Notes under the pieces: model-generated
What the model was told of the DNA's origin: nothing
The model's input: only the letters and a program-made list of their open reading frames with translations
Database searches by the model: none
Part shown: positions 18,060-30,645 of the stretch, piece after piece
Position numbering within the stretch: position 1 is the stretch's first letter
Layout of the letters: every line of letters begins with the position of its first letter
Assembly: GCA_033060915.1 (NCBI GenBank)
Contig: CM065382.1
Coordinates: forward strand, 7,249,001-7,313,000
Source: Euryodendron excelsum
Taxonomy: Eukaryota > Streptophyta > Magnoliopsida > Ericales > Pentaphylacaceae
Length of the DNA stretch: 64,000 nt
Reading direction: 5' to 3'
Program-made: the position numbers and the translations under genes

Positions 18060-20010
18060 TGGAGGGGCTATGCTAATTGGACCCAGTACAGCTAATAGAA
18101 ACCCTGCACCTACGGGCACGTTTGACTGAAGGGTATATTTTACGGTTTTATGTAAGTTCTGTACTTCTACGAAGGCCTCCACCCGTAGTGACAGATTTAT
18201 TTGTATTTTCCATTGTTAATTCTTAAGAATATTATGAATAATTTTAAAATTATAATGAGAATAAATTTGAAAATAATAAGTACTCGTTAATATAATATAA
18301 GTTTAATGAAAAAATATCTAGTTAATCGGAATATACTAAATTTTGGAAATTATTTGTAAAATTTAGGAGGTTCAAAAAAAACCGTTAATATATATTTTAG
18401 ATATAATTGATGTTCATCCGTTTTATTAAGAAATCTAGAAAAATTTCAGTTGATGAATTTGATTGTTTTATTTTTTATGAAAAATCTGATATGGCAAAAG
18501 AATAATCAATATGAAATATTGGATTAGTTTAATAAAATTTGAAATTATTGAATATCAAAAAATTAATAAATTTCTACATATTTGAGCCTTTGACCACGGA
18601 TAATGCCAACAATAAATAAAACTACAACCCTATCCTCGCTCACCTACGCCCTACTTGGTAGTTGTTGTCGCAATGAATTCATTGCAAGTTATGAACCATT
18701 TTTTATTAGGTAAATTATACTTTTCATCTTTACACTTTATACTAAATTTTATTTCAAAATTTATATTTTTTATTGAAGTAATTAAATTTTTATACTTTTA
18801 ATTTATTATAATATCACGCTTCTGTAATCTTTCGTTTGTGCAGTTAATTATCAAAAGTCCTGTCCATTTTACATAGTCTCTTTTTAAGAGTAAAAATATA
18901 TGTTCACACTATTTTGGTGACTAAATGTCCTTATCTCTAATTAATCTCTTTCAAAACTCTAAAATTAATTTATTCTATATATAAAATTAAATTAGAGTTA
19001 CAAAATATCCCTCAATTGTATCACATGAAAGAGGATAGAGGCCGTTTAGGAGCTAAATGGTGTGAAAATATATTATTGTTATTAAAAAATGGCCACTTGA
19101 GACCCACAGAATTTTTGAGAGTCAATTGCACAAACAAAATATTAAAGAATGGTGACAATGCAATAAATAAAAAGTACAAAATTTTAATTACTACAATTAA
19201 AAGGGTAAGTGTTAAAGTGATAATCGGTGTAAAGTGTAATAATGTAAAATGTAATTTATCTTTTTTTTATTTAGCAAAACATGGTGGATTGTATCGTAAT
19301 TTTGGGTGTCACATAATCAAATCACGAAAAGATGCCGAAACATTGAAACTTGTTATGGCAACAATCTCGTACATTGAGATTTATTTGCACTAGATAATTG
19401 CTCAGTTTCCAACAGTTCAAATCTTACCATTTTTGTATTTCTCTCTTCGCGGATATAGCCTAAAATAGCAACTATGCCGATTGCACTTCCTCACGCTATT
19501 CAACTTAACATTATACATACATTTTACCTACCCATCTGAACAGAATTTTTATATGCTATCTAAATAATTTGTAAACCAAAACATTAATATTATTAACTCA
19601 AGTGGGTTCAATGCCTTGGATCTAGGTTTCCAATAATGTGTTATTTGGGTGAATGAAATTGCTTACAGGGGGCATTGCTAATATGATTTGCTTGTGTAGA
19701 ATGACATGTTTGGATTTTGAATTTACAAATAAAAATAAAAAAAATCAAAAAAATACAAAAAAAGTAAAAAAAGAAACTTATGTATTTGTTTGGTTTGATT
19801 AGGAAAATAAATAAATAATTCTCAAAAGGTTTTTGTTTTAGTTATTCATAAAAATAAATATATATAAGTAATTTTTATTTTATTTTATTTATTTAAATTA
19901 ATTAAAAATTCAAACATAATATAAGTGCAAGTAAAATAATATTAAAAAATTAATCATATGAAATCAAGATTAAGTTGAGGTCAATCTGATTTGGTACAAG
20001 AAGAATGCCA
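18060..20010. other. AT-rich intergenic region between RPL5 and the At4g08330-like gene
   Basis: Low-complexity A/T-rich sequence with several T and A runs. One open frame of 125 codons (19016-19393, plus) has no recognisable motif and AT-driven composition, so I do not call it. No other gene or structured element was seen until the inverted repeat at 20014. Confidence 0.5.
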
Positions 20011-20013
20011 CGC

Positions 20014-20133
20014 GCGGATGGTTAGCACCGCTGATCGCTGTCACGTCAATTCAAATCCACCGCGGTGCTTGATCATTCGCGTCCTAGTGGATTCAGACTG
20101 ACGTGGCGAAGATCAGCGACGCTGACCATCCGC
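20014..20133. repeat. Imperfect inverted repeat, 47-base arms, upstream of the At4g08330-like gene
   Basis: Left arm 20014-20060 and right arm 20087-20133 are reverse complements at 36 of 47 positions by my count, with a 26-base loop. Both arm ends pair exactly (GCGGATGG at the outer end, AATCCAC at the inner end). The right arm includes GACGTGGC, an ACGT-core motif of the kind bound by bZIP factors; the left arm has GTCACGTC. It is GC-rich in an AT-rich setting and lies about 100-200 bases before the CT-rich leader. It may be an old small transposon or a promoter element. Confidence 0.8.
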
Positions 20134-20237
20134 ACCTGCGTATGGCGCTGCTCTTGATGCAATCGCAGGCGAGAAAAGTACAAATGGGGGTAATGGACTA
20201 TAGAATCTATGGTACAAGTAAAACAAAGAACAAAAAA

Positions 20238-20430
20238 AGTCGTCTCTCTCTCCTCTCTGTCTCTCTCTCTCTCTCAAAGCCTCTACAGCTGCTTTTAAGT
20301 GCAAAAGAGATTACTAGCGGTATATCTGCTATCTCTCTCTCTCTCTCTCTGTAAAGACTGAAAGTTGCCAGTCGTTTGATGGGTTTGACGGTATCTGGGG
20401 AGAAACCATCTTTGATGATCTAAATCAAGG
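20238..20430 (+). promoter_or_regulatory. CT-rich 5' leader with a 14-codon upstream ORF
   Basis: Pyrimidine repeats (about 20241-20275 and 20332-20350) mark the probable 5' UTR. An upstream ATG at 20379 opens a short frame, MGLTVSGEKPSLMI, that stops at 20423, eight bases before the main ATG at 20431. Such a frame could lower initiation at the main start. Confidence 0.5.
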
Positions 20431-21682
20431 ATGTCCCAAGCTGATGTCTCTTACAGGTTTAATTTACCTTCAATTTATTTTCTCTTTATGGTTTATATAC
20501 TGTTAATAGCTCTTTTTGGGGTTGTTTGGTGTTTAAATCTCAAGGTAGAATTGTGGGTTACTTCAAAATTTTGATCGTTATTATCTACTGAATCCATTTA
20601 TTTTATTGGTTTCTGGTTATCCCGGGAATTTTGTCTTCTGATTTCATCGGTGATCTCTTGTTCTATGGATTTGAAATGCATTTTGTATAATTTAATTGGG
20701 TTCTTGTGTGTTTGTATGAACTTCCCCTTTGCGTCAAGGCCATTCGAGATAATGCTCGAACGGGTCAACCTTATTTAATTTGAAGCTAGTGCTAACTGAT
20801 CATTAGAATAAGTTCATTCTACAGTGTTTGAAGTTTGAACCTACTGTTCAATAGTTGGTAAAATTGAGATATTGGATTGTAAACTACTGATTAGCATGGA
20901 GATATTGGATTGTAAGTGTCAAATTGAGATTTTCTAGGTTCAAAAGACTCTAGAGGTTTACTTATCAGAATAAGAAAGGAAAAAAAAAAATCAAGAGGCT
21001 AACTATGTTGGTTGCATTGAGTATTCTGACTTGTAAAAGAGAGAACTTCATCGTGTTCTGTATCATACCTGTCAAAAATTATGCATACAGACATGCATGT
21101 ATATGTGTGCTTACGTTTATATGTCGTTGATGAAGAGCTCAATATGAAATTACCTCTTTAACGCCTCAACAACTTTTACTATATGTATATATATTTATCT
21201 ATAGAGAGCTGTAAATTTTTCTACGTAGTGAAGAGCTCAATTCCTCATTCTTAGTGGGAGTTGTTCTTTGTTTGCTGACTTTTTTGCTATAGAGTGCACT
21301 ATTGTAAACTATCATACTTCCCTTTTTGTTGCTTTGCAGCTGTGGGTCTTGCTGCTACCCTCTGAACTTAACATCTTCCAATCGTATCACTTCTGGGATA
21401 GGTTCTGAGTATCGCAAATCAATTAAGAAAGGTTACATCTCATTTCTTTCGATTGATCTCAGTCGATTTACACAGGTTGACGAGGTGAACTGTCTTCCTA
21501 TTTCTTGGGGTCGTAATCGTTCAAAAACAAAACTTCTTTGTCGTAAATGTGGAGTTCTTATAGGGTATGGATATGGAGACTCTCCTGCTCTTTGTGGTTT
21601 TGACTCACCCACCTCATCAAGCTCTTCTTATAAAAAATTCATGATAAAGATCCGAGCTTTACAACCTTCAGAAGAGTGCTAA
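20431..21682 (+). CDS. At4g08330-like small zinc-ribbon protein, complete, two exons, 122 aa
   Basis: Exon 1 is 20431-20456 (MSQADVSY plus two bases) and exon 2 is 21340-21682; they join in frame at AG|CTGTGGG. The product is 122 residues. It carries two Cys pairs, Cys10/Cys13 (YSCGSCCYPL) and Cys76/Cys79 (LLCRKCGVLIG), spaced as in zinc ribbons, around the conserved core LTSSNRITSGIGSEYRKSIK and SRFTQVDEVNC. It closely resembles the plant family annotated as uncharacterized protein At4g08330, chloroplastic. The biochemical function is unknown. I see no obvious transit peptide: the Cys pair lies only ten residues from the start. The frame is intact, in contrast to the decayed F-box frame that starts ten bases after its stop. 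Confidence 0.9.
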
Positions 21683-21692
21683 CAAAGTTTAA

Positions 21693-22690
21693 ATGGAGCA
21701 TGTTTCTAGAAATGGTCCTACCTCCATTATGCACCTTCCTGATGATTGCCTATATTTTATCTTCCAATGGCTTGACTGTGGGTCTGACCGCGAATCTTTT
21801 GGCTTGACTTGCCTTTGCTGGCATCATATTCAAAATTCAAGTTGTCAATCCTGGCAGTTCCAATTCTCATTCACTCTACTTAACATTTCCTCATTATCTC
21901 AGACTAGCACCAATGTAAACTCTTTCCACCTTTATAGGTTGCTCAATCCTTTTCACCAGCTGCAGTCTTTGTCCCTATCGGGGTGCATAGAGCTATCTGA
22001 TCCAGGCTTAACTCAAATGCAATATTATGGCTCAAAGTTGCAGCCACTTTATTTAGATTGTTGTTTTGGCATCACTGATAATGGGATTTACTCAGTTGCC
22101 GCTGGCTGTCCTCCTTTGACAGTCATTAGTCTCTACCAGTGCAATGTTAGCGATGTTGGGATAGATATGTTGGCTAAATCGTGCTTGGAACTGAAAGATG
22201 TGAATCTGTCATAGGGTTCGCTTATATCCAACCATGGAATACGAGCTCTTTCACAACATTGCTGTCAGCTTCGGGCAATTGGGACATCTTACTGTAGAAG
22301 TGTGAGTGGTGTTGGCTTTAAAGGATGTTCTCAATCTTAACTTATTTAGAAGCTGAATCTTGCAAGCTTGAACCAGAGGGCTGCCCTTTACTGCAAGAGT
22401 GGAACTCAGCATTATGTCATGAGGTTAGGATATCAGGGTGGGAATCATTTGGATTAAACTGCAGTAATTTGGAGAGGCTTCATTTGAATAGATGTCAGAG
22501 TTTATGTGATTGAGGGTTTCAGGCATTGAGGGATGGCTGCAAGTTATTGTACATCAATCATTGTTGTTAAATTTCTTCTACAGGAATAGAGCTGTTCAAA
22601 TGGCTAGGAGTTGACATTGCGATCAAGGAAGAAGAAGCAATCTGTATTGCACCTAATTGGGATTTTTTATTACAGACAGGCAAAAGTTAA
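21693..22690 (+). pseudogene. FBL12-like F-box/LRR pseudogene in the presumed 3' part of the At4g08330-like transcript
   Basis: From ATG 21693 the frame reads an F-box (HLPDDCLYFIFQWLDC, about residues 14-29) and leucine-rich repeats (LQSLSLSGC, LYLDCCFGITDNGI, VISLYQCNVSDVGIDML) like plant F-box/LRR-repeat protein 12. It is broken. A TAG lies at 22212-22214 after DVNLS, where the family continues. Similarity resumes (NHGIRALSQHC, GVGFKGC), then a frameshift near 22330 leads to SCKLEPEG. About 80 codons of LRR are then missing before CPLLQEWNSALCHEV. A TGA lies at 22511-22513 (LCD|stop|GFQALR). C-terminal family residues continue to a stop at 22688-22690. No introns are visible. The truncated 173-residue product to 22214 would keep the F-box and some LRRs. 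Confidence 0.85.
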
Positions 22691-23659
22691 TCTAAGATGA
22701 TATATATATATGTTTATATATAGAAGTAAATAAAAAAAGATAACCTCTATGCTGAGCTAGAGCTTAAATTTGGTTAAAGCTCAAAGCTGGCTGGAAATGT
22801 ATACATACAACTCAAGGGGTTGTAGTTTCTTCATTTAGTGGGGAGGTCCTACTCATTTTCAAGTTTTATATATGCATCAATAAACATCAATTGTTTAGAC
22901 GCACAATTTACTTTAGAGGTAAATATCCTTAATTACCATTTTCCATTGATCTGCTACTTGAATAAACTTATTAATCGCTACATATGAATTCTTTCATTTA
23001 CTCCTTTATCCTGTTAATTTTTGAAGTGCAACCAGATATGTTCCTTGACTTCTAGACTAACCAGCAAAATCAACAAAGGAGCTGTTGTGCCAAAGATAGA
23101 TTGTTCTTTGCTCCAAACCATTTACACTTCTGTTTTGAGTCAGATAATCACAGATGATCATGTTTGTTCACCAATTTAGCTAAGGGAAAAAATTGAAAAG
23201 TAAATGATCATTTTATCTTGTTTGGTTGCCCATGGACTAAAAAGAAGAAACGAAAATAAAATGGAACAACGAAAGAAAATTTTGTTTTAAGATTATATTT
23301 TTCCTTTTCTGTTTCCCCCTTACTGACCACGTTCTAGCACTTTCTGATGTAATGTTTATTTTTGTAGGTGAGAAAATATGATAAAAAATAGTTGTTTCTT
23401 TTCACTTTTTTTTTTTCCTTTTCGTTTCCCTTCCCATTTTCAAGCACCAAATAGGGCCTTAAATAAGTTGGAAAATAAACAAAAATCAAATTCAGAATAC
23501 AGGAGGAAGCAGAAGAATAACACTCTTTGACAACATAAATAGCTCAACAGTGATTCACGCAGCATTTTAGTTTCTCCCCTTTTATTGCTTTGGGAAGTGC
23601 TTAGCACAAGACCAGCACAATCAAACCTAGAGCAAATAGTAATACTCGAGTTCTTCCAC

Positions 23660-23696
<37 letters not shown>

Positions 23697-23848
23697 CAGA
23701 GCTGCTTTTATTGATGCAAGCGGAGGGCGAGTCCAATCTGTACGCCATGGCAGCATCGATTTCGATCTGTACTCTTACTTCCACAAAGATTTCTGCCAAT
23801 TTTCGTGGGCTCCTCCAGCAGGACAAACAAAAGGTGACGCGGACCAAA
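22691..23848. other. Intergenic region and PEX13 3' UTR, with a GA microsatellite
   Basis: The GA repeat at 23661-23693 lies within the likely 3' UTR of PEX13 (minus strand). The rest is AT-rich with no credible gene. Confidence 0.55.
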
Positions 23849-26718
23849 TCAATTACCAGCATCATCTCCCCAAACACTATCCCATGCACCACTCGGAGCA
23901 GCCTTGGGTCCTCCAATGTAGTTTTGCCCCCCATGGGGATTGTGAGGGCCAGGGGCTAAATCAGATCCGGGGAGCTGAACCTTTTTAGGCTTTGTTCTGA
24001 TCCCCAGTATTCTCAACACAAATCTAGCAAGCTCTCCATAGAGTAATCCCGATCGGTCAAATAGCTGCACACGATAACACCACGAGTCAGTAAATAAACA
24101 TACACGCCATATTTCAACTACCCAAGATCAAGGCATGTTTTCAGTAATGTAATTGTCAAGTCTAAAGGGTTTATGAGGTGATTCTACAATTTCATCAGGC
24201 AAATTACTAGACAGGGACATAAGAAATCAAAAGCACCTGAAGGAGTGCGGTAATGAACATGTGGAATGCCTGTGTATTCTGGTCTATAAGTATCGCAATC
24301 CGGCCAAAGAAGGTTACCACACCTTCCATCTGCAACCATTATAGAGAAGATAAGTATACATTGGGCAGTGAAATGACCAGTTCCACAAGTTTGTCACAAA
24401 TGGTTGCAATTTACCTCAAGGGAAGAATAACCTCCAAGGGGTAATTTGACAACAACTCTTACAACTAATCACAGGTCCCCCCACCCAAATGGCAAATATG
24501 ACTAAATAATATAGTATGAAGATTGCAATTGCCAATCCAAGGATACCATCTCACTAACTTCTGCCAATTAAGTGCAAGCATGATTTTGCTCAACAGTATG
24601 TCGGTTGACAATTCCAAACTAGTGTGGATGAATCAAACCAAACGACAAATCTTCTTAAGAATTATTGTACGTGTGTCCAACAAATTGCCTGGGTATTGAA
24701 TTCATACTTAAAGCAAATTCAGTACTGAACAGTGGCCATCAAGAAGTAAAATTATCAGAACCAAGCATCACAATGAACAAAAACAAGTTATTATTACATG
24801 TCAATATTCATAAAGCACCTTTATGCAGCAGCTACTGCTGGGATCAAATACTCAGCTCAATTCCCCTCCATGTTTTGTGGGCATAGTAACTGCCGAGTTA
24901 CGTCCATCAACTCATAAAAAAGTTGGTAACTAAGACATGGACTGCTAGATGTAAATGTTCTCAGAGTACAAAAAATCTTCTTTTTTTTTTTTTTTAAAAG
25001 TCTCGGAGAGGCAAAATCTAGTCCACATCTAGTGGAATTCTTCTTTGTATACCGACTATGACCCAATGGTCCTCAATGAACTCTCATTTATCTTTCATTG
25101 GTAAACTAAAACATAATTCTGTAAAAGAAGATAAATTTGAAATTTCTCTATCTTGACCATTGACACCTCTATAAGGAATTATGATTGCCATCATGGACAA
25201 AAATTTGGAACATCTGATCTTATATCTTGATATCCCTTATATGTATCAGCTGCACAGTTAGATCTAAAAACACTTCTTCTTACTTCAAAATCTCAGGTCT
25301 TATATGGATCTGATGTTCTTGATTATCATGGTAATATGCTAAGATATTAAAATGTTGACAAGAATCAGACAAGCTACACCAACACCTTTTCCTCGTGTCT
25401 CTTAAGCACATCAAAAGGAAGGGCAAGAAAAGTTAAATTTGACTTACCACCCGCAGGAAGGATACCCAAAACCCCGGTGGAGATGGTGGAGCACCAAATG
25501 GATTATTAGGGTCCTGATTGCCGTATGGACCCCCAGTGCCCATCCCATAACCACCCATTGGGCCTCCCATACCACCATTGTACATTCCCCCTCCGTACAT
25601 GCCAGAACCCCCATAAAGGCCACCATAACCTCCGCGATACATGCTGTTTCCATACATCCCCCCACCATAAGACCCTCCTAATCCACCATATGAACCAGAA
25701 CCATACATTCCAGAGCTGTAGCCAGAGTTATAATTCAAACCGGAACCATAAGCACCGGAACCATAACCTGCATTTGGCATGGTCAAACAATAGGCTCCAT
25801 CAGAAAACGTGAAAAAGCAGTTTGCGTAGAGTAAATTATTTCAGCCAATGCATTTAGTGTCGCCATGTTTGTTCTCTACCTAAATTTTTCACCTACTTTT
25901 TATTTTTTATAATTAACTAAAAACTGTCGTGATCTGTGATAGGAAACCTCTTAAGGCTTGTTGATGCTGTGTACAATGATACACATACTAGCCACCAAAG
26001 AAACAGGGGATATGTATAGAGTGCCAAAACTTAAAGAGCAGTGTACAAGTACAATCTGCAAGACAAAGTGCAACATGCATCACGTAAACTTGAATTATAG
26101 AGCTTAATGTGGAAAGTTTGAAATAAAACAGAAACGGGGGATATGTATAGAGCGTCCAAACTTAAGAGGAGTATATAAATACAATCTGCAAGACAAAGTG
26201 CAACATGCATCACGTAAACTTGAATTATAGAGCTTAATGTGAGAAGTTTGAAATAAAACAGATGAACCACCAACAGACAAGGTGTAACCTATATATCACG
26301 AATGAATTGTTCATTGTTAGAAAAAGAAATACCTCCATAAGTGCTTCCATATGTCTGCTGTTCCCAGGGCCTACTGGGTACAGGCCTCCCAAGTGCATTT
26401 CTATTTATAGTTGTATTCCTATCAGTTGTAGAAACAATTTCACCAGGTTTTGCTGTTCCAGAAGCCTCAACCACGTCACTTGTACTCCCTGGAGAAGGGG
26501 GCTTAAAAGGTGTAGGACCAGATGAGGACCCACCTTGTTCCCAGGGTTTTGGGGGCGGACTATTAGCTGCAAGATCAAAATAAATAGGAAGCAAATATAG
26601 TTAGATGGGTTGTAACAACTTCACAAAAAAAACAATACAAAACAAAACAAAGACTACAGCACATCATTTTAAAACAAAACACTGAGACACAGAGGACAAC
26701 AAATGCAACATTACTTTT

Positions 26719-26755
<37 letters not shown>

Positions 26756-29738
26756 AACCATACACACGGGTGCTCAAGCTACACTAAAAAGAGACCAATG
26801 TAAGGTGCATGGCACAAGAAGAATCCAGCTTGATTTTCGCTTCAGTAATGACTAGTTGGACCATCAATATGACAAGTATCATTATAATAACCTCATAATT
26901 ACCATTTTCTTTTAACATTCCTGAGAAGAATACATCCTATGACCAACATTAACCATTCATTCCATAGAGGGAAAATTTATAAAAGCCACAATCACTGACA
27001 GTTCCCTAGTGATATTAAAGAAATCATTTGACCACTGTACTTCTCCGGGGTAAATATAAAAAATACAAGTTTCTAATAAGTGTAATAGCATAAACAAGTT
27101 GAAGGTAGGTCAAGAGAACAAGAAGCTTGTGCAAACCCTGAGCATCCCCCTCTGCCCAAAAGAAAAAAAAAATTGGAATCGTCAGCTCCATCCATGCATA
27201 TATGTCCTTCAAACAAATACAGAATAACATAATTAAACAACCAAAACAAGGAAGGGAAGAAAACCTTGAAATTCTTAAAGATGTCCTAAAACTCCAGTGA
27301 AATTGCCATTATTGTCAATTTTCACATCCTGCAATAAGAAAAATGGTCTTGTATGACAGGTCGTTGTAAGTCCTCATCAGTCATCAAAGGCGTCTTGCAT
27401 GATGCCAAAATCATAATCAGCTCTTACAGATTTGTTTTCTCAGTTGATTCACAATATTCTTGGTGGAACCTAACCTAAATCCTCTAGCGTTAGGAGGATC
27501 TTCCCTGATAACTAATAACAGCCTTTTCCAGCTTATCCCTCTGGAATGGCCTTCACACCAACCTGACATTTAGAGAAAACTGGTCCTTATACATCTGACA
27601 AATCTGCGCTTGCCTACTATTTGCATAATACTTCACAATCCTCAAGAAAATATATCTTATCGACCATCTCTCCTTGAAAAGTAAGGTAGAAAAAGCTTCC
27701 TATTAATCCAACCATTTTCTGAGGCAAAATTTGAAAAATAAGCGTTCACCAAAAATTCACTAACACTATCAGTTGGACTTAAACCAGCCCCTTCCTATGC
27801 CCTACTTGATTTCAATATCTCCTCTGGAACAATTTGATTTGGATTTAAATCAAATTCTTAGACGCCTTGCCATTATATATCTTCATCTTCCAATATATCA
27901 ACCTCTACATTATTTCCCTCCCCTCCATTTCGCACAAATTCTCCCAACCTCGCTCTCAAAACCAACAAAGATTTATTTATTTTATTTTTTGACAAGTAAA
28001 GGACCAATAAAGATTTAACCACCTTTCTTGAGAGGATGCTGTGCAATGTTTCAAAAGCTGGACCAGATCAGGCATTTGAACTGGAAGAACCATCGGCCGG
28101 TCAAGTTTCCAAGTCTGTATACTTGACGACCATTGCAAGATCCAAATCACTTTATTTTCGAAAATCACTCCAACTAGCTGGTAAATATTTGGCCCAAACG
28201 GCCCGGTTCAACAAAACAGGCCAATTTCTAGCATTCTATAATTTCCTCAAGCTGTTAGGCTTTCAAACCCTATTAACCATTGCCGTCTCAATTCTTTATT
28301 CAACATAGAGCTCCCTCAAGCTCTTAGCCTGGTTTGAATTAATAGATACTTATGATTACGTATATTTTTTCTAGTAATTATGAAAATAGAAATAGCACAA
28401 CTATTCAATCATTGGAGCTTAAAACAGGTCTTGAGTCATCACTTAACATGACAAGGTTATTGTTTACATGCAGCTTGCACAAATTTGAACAGATCTTTCA
28501 AAAAGCATCATGCTTGTGATTGTTTTCACATAATTCTCAATAATTTTCACCTTAGCGAATTAACAGCGGGTGACAGAGTTATTTTGAAACCTCACTTGTA
28601 TCATTTCTAGTTCATGTGAGTTGAGCTTGTATCATTAAGCAGGTAGTTGCTCAACCCAGATTTCTATTGGTTGCCAATAAAGGCTTAACCTTAGCACCAA
28701 TAGCCAACCAATCAAACATGAGGAAGTTTTAGCTGTACCAAGCTTGGGCCAGGCTTGAGCTGTTTGCCTTCTTTTACACACTTAAGGGAGTATCCACCAA
28801 ACCAAGTCACTGAGAAATGATTCTACTTCCATACACTTTAAGTGGTCCTCCCTCAACTTCCTTCGACTAGCAATCATGGTGGCATTAAAGCCGCCTATTA
28901 TACACTTACATGATAGGGTAGAAAGAAATATTTTTTATAATGCCCTAATACCACTAAAAATAAATAAATAAATAACAAGTTTCATGTTAACAGCTCAATA
29001 ATCACAACTATCCAACAAATAAAGTAAGCTTATCAGGCAACCAAAGATCAAAAACCATGTATTTTTTTCAAACAAAAACAAGGACAAGTCATGTCCATAA
29101 TTCAGCCCGATTACATGTATTTCATAGTTTCTCCCCCATATGCACATAAGCACGCATAAACAGCAACATCATTGAGGGTCTATTAAAATTCCGAGATTTT
29201 GCATAGGGTATTATTATAACATACTACTAAGTCATAAGCACATGAATGCATGCATGCATGAAAACTCGCTAAACTCTCTCTTAACACCCTAAATCCAAAC
29301 CACCCAAATCCAGCCAACTAGTTCTTGCAAAATTAACATGAATACCCAATTTGGTTGCTGAGGGGAGAGGAATTTCTATTTTAGTGAGATCCCAGATACG
29401 AAAATCCACTGTCAATCCAACACAACCTCAACCATAACTAGCTCTACAAATTTTAATTTTTCGCCTTTCCTTCCTCAGCAATCAAACCAGCGATAATTGA
29501 TAAAGCATAAGGACGACTAGACGCCCTAAATTTGTCACCGATGACTAAACAACTGAAGCCAATTCAGGAACCCAATTTTTTCTTCCAATTATGCATCGAA
29601 GCCCTAATTAAATCAGCAATCTTCGTATCAATAACATGACTAAACCAGATCAATTGTAATCACTGTAACGGTTAAGATAGGGAAAATTTATAACCAGATT
29701 GAACTGTACTGACCTGAGCGTTGTGGGTTGGACGCCAT
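23849..29738 (-). CDS. PEX13: Peroxisomal membrane protein PEX13, complete, five coding exons, 295 aa
   Basis: Minus-strand exons: 29738-29714 (MASNPQRS), 26566-26333, 25767-25448, 24329-24237, 24064-23849. All phases agree and give 295 residues, close to the Arabidopsis protein. Order of regions: N-terminal Pro-rich part with two SRPWEQ/KPWEQ motifs; a Gly/Tyr/Met-rich repeat region (exon 3, for example GSYGGGMYGNSMYRGGYGG); PPSPPGFWVSFLRV; the hydrophobic region around FFGRIAILIDQNTQAFHMF; and LFDRSGLLYGELARFVLRIL. The C-terminus is SGAWDSVWGDDAGN. PEX13 is a docking and translocation component for matrix-protein import at the peroxisome membrane. Plant PEX13 lacks the C-terminal SH3 domain of yeast and animals, and none is seen here. 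Intron 1 is 3.1 kb. Confidence 0.95.
26000..26262. repeat. 131-bp tandem duplication in PEX13 intron 2
   Basis: GGGGATATGTATAGAG begins two copies 131 bases apart (about 26007 and 26138). Both copies share CAATCTGCAAGACAAAGTG and CATGCATCACGTAAACTTG. The duplication lies in the intron between exons 2 and 3. Confidence 0.9.
26567..29713. other. Long first intron of PEX13 with a GA microsatellite and degenerate repeats
   Basis: GA repeat at 26720-26751. Parts of 27300-28320 look repeat-derived: short open frames on both strands and a CCGGTCAAG/GGCCCGGTTCAAC-type sequence near 28090-28215. I could not assign a family. No conserved exon was seen. Confidence 0.4.
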
Positions 29739-30319
29739 GGAGATTCAGAAAGACCGAGAGACGCTTCTCGACTCCACGAGGGCCAGGAGGAAAATAGCGA
29801 GAAAACGGTCAAAAAATTTCCGGCCAGCTCTTGTATATATCTCTATTCTCTTACAAAACCAAGAAAGTTCGGTGTTCTGAATTTACTATTGTACCCTTCA
29901 CGCTGTACAAGCCCGGACTGTATAAAACGGTTTGGTTGCCCTAGTTTTAGCCTTATTCTGGCCCAAAATTCAATTCGTGTTCAGTTTGGTAAAAGATTAA
30001 TTTAATAAATTTTGAACAGTATTTAAAATTAAGTTATTTAAACTTGACTCGAATTTGATTTAATTAAAACTTCTTCATTATTTAATGATAAATAAATAAA
30101 TTTTTAATATTTAATCACTCTTCTATATAACTAAATAATATTAAGATCAAATGAAAGTATACTAATATAGAGATTGGATATTCTAGGACTAATCCTTATG
30201 GGATATCCAATCAACCTTCATCCTATTTGTGCCTCAATTTTTTTATTTTTAAATCCATAATTTTTTGCTATAATTCTTTTAGGATATACTCTCAGTCTTA
30301 TTAGTCATTTAATGAATCT

Positions 30320-30645
30320 CGTATGGCAGCTAGAGTTGTAAACGAGCCGAGCCGAGTCGAACAAAGAGTTGTTCAAGCTTGGTTTAATAAGTTTACCGAA
30401 CTTGAAAATGTGTTCAAGTTTGGTTTGATTAACTTTCGAACCGAGTTCAAACGAGCTTTAATCGAGCCAATCATGAGCCGAACACGAGTAGCTTGAATTT
30501 TTAAGTGTATATAAGCTTATCGAGCCGAGCTCAAAAAATTAACGAGCTCTAAAATGTGTTTAAGCTTGGTTTGTTTATATAACGAACCGATCTCAAACGA
30601 GCTTTTAACGAGTCGAACACAAGTCGAGTTCGCAACTAAAATACA
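30320..30645. mobile_element. Dispersed MITE-like repeat rich in CGAGCCGAGC motifs
   Basis: The segment starts with TTGTAAACGAGCCGAGCCGA and ends with complementary-type sequence near AACACAAGTCGAGTTCGCAAC. Between them GAACGAGC/CGAGCTC words recur. This style of short non-coding repeat is very common in eudicot genomes. Boundaries are approximate and no target duplication was established. Confidence 0.55.

Noticed and set aside
19016..19393. 125-codon plus-strand frame
   Set aside because: AT-driven composition, no motif, no start or leader signals, and no similarity that I recognise.
25439..25812. Plus-strand His/Pro-rich frames
   Set aside because: They are antisense shadows of the Gly/Tyr-rich PEX13 exon 3.
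29221..29290. Short GCATGCATGCATG motif considered as a regulatory RY cluster or array
   Set aside because: It is a simple tetranucleotide repeat of three units inside the PEX13 first-intron area. No CRISPR-like or other array exists in the window.
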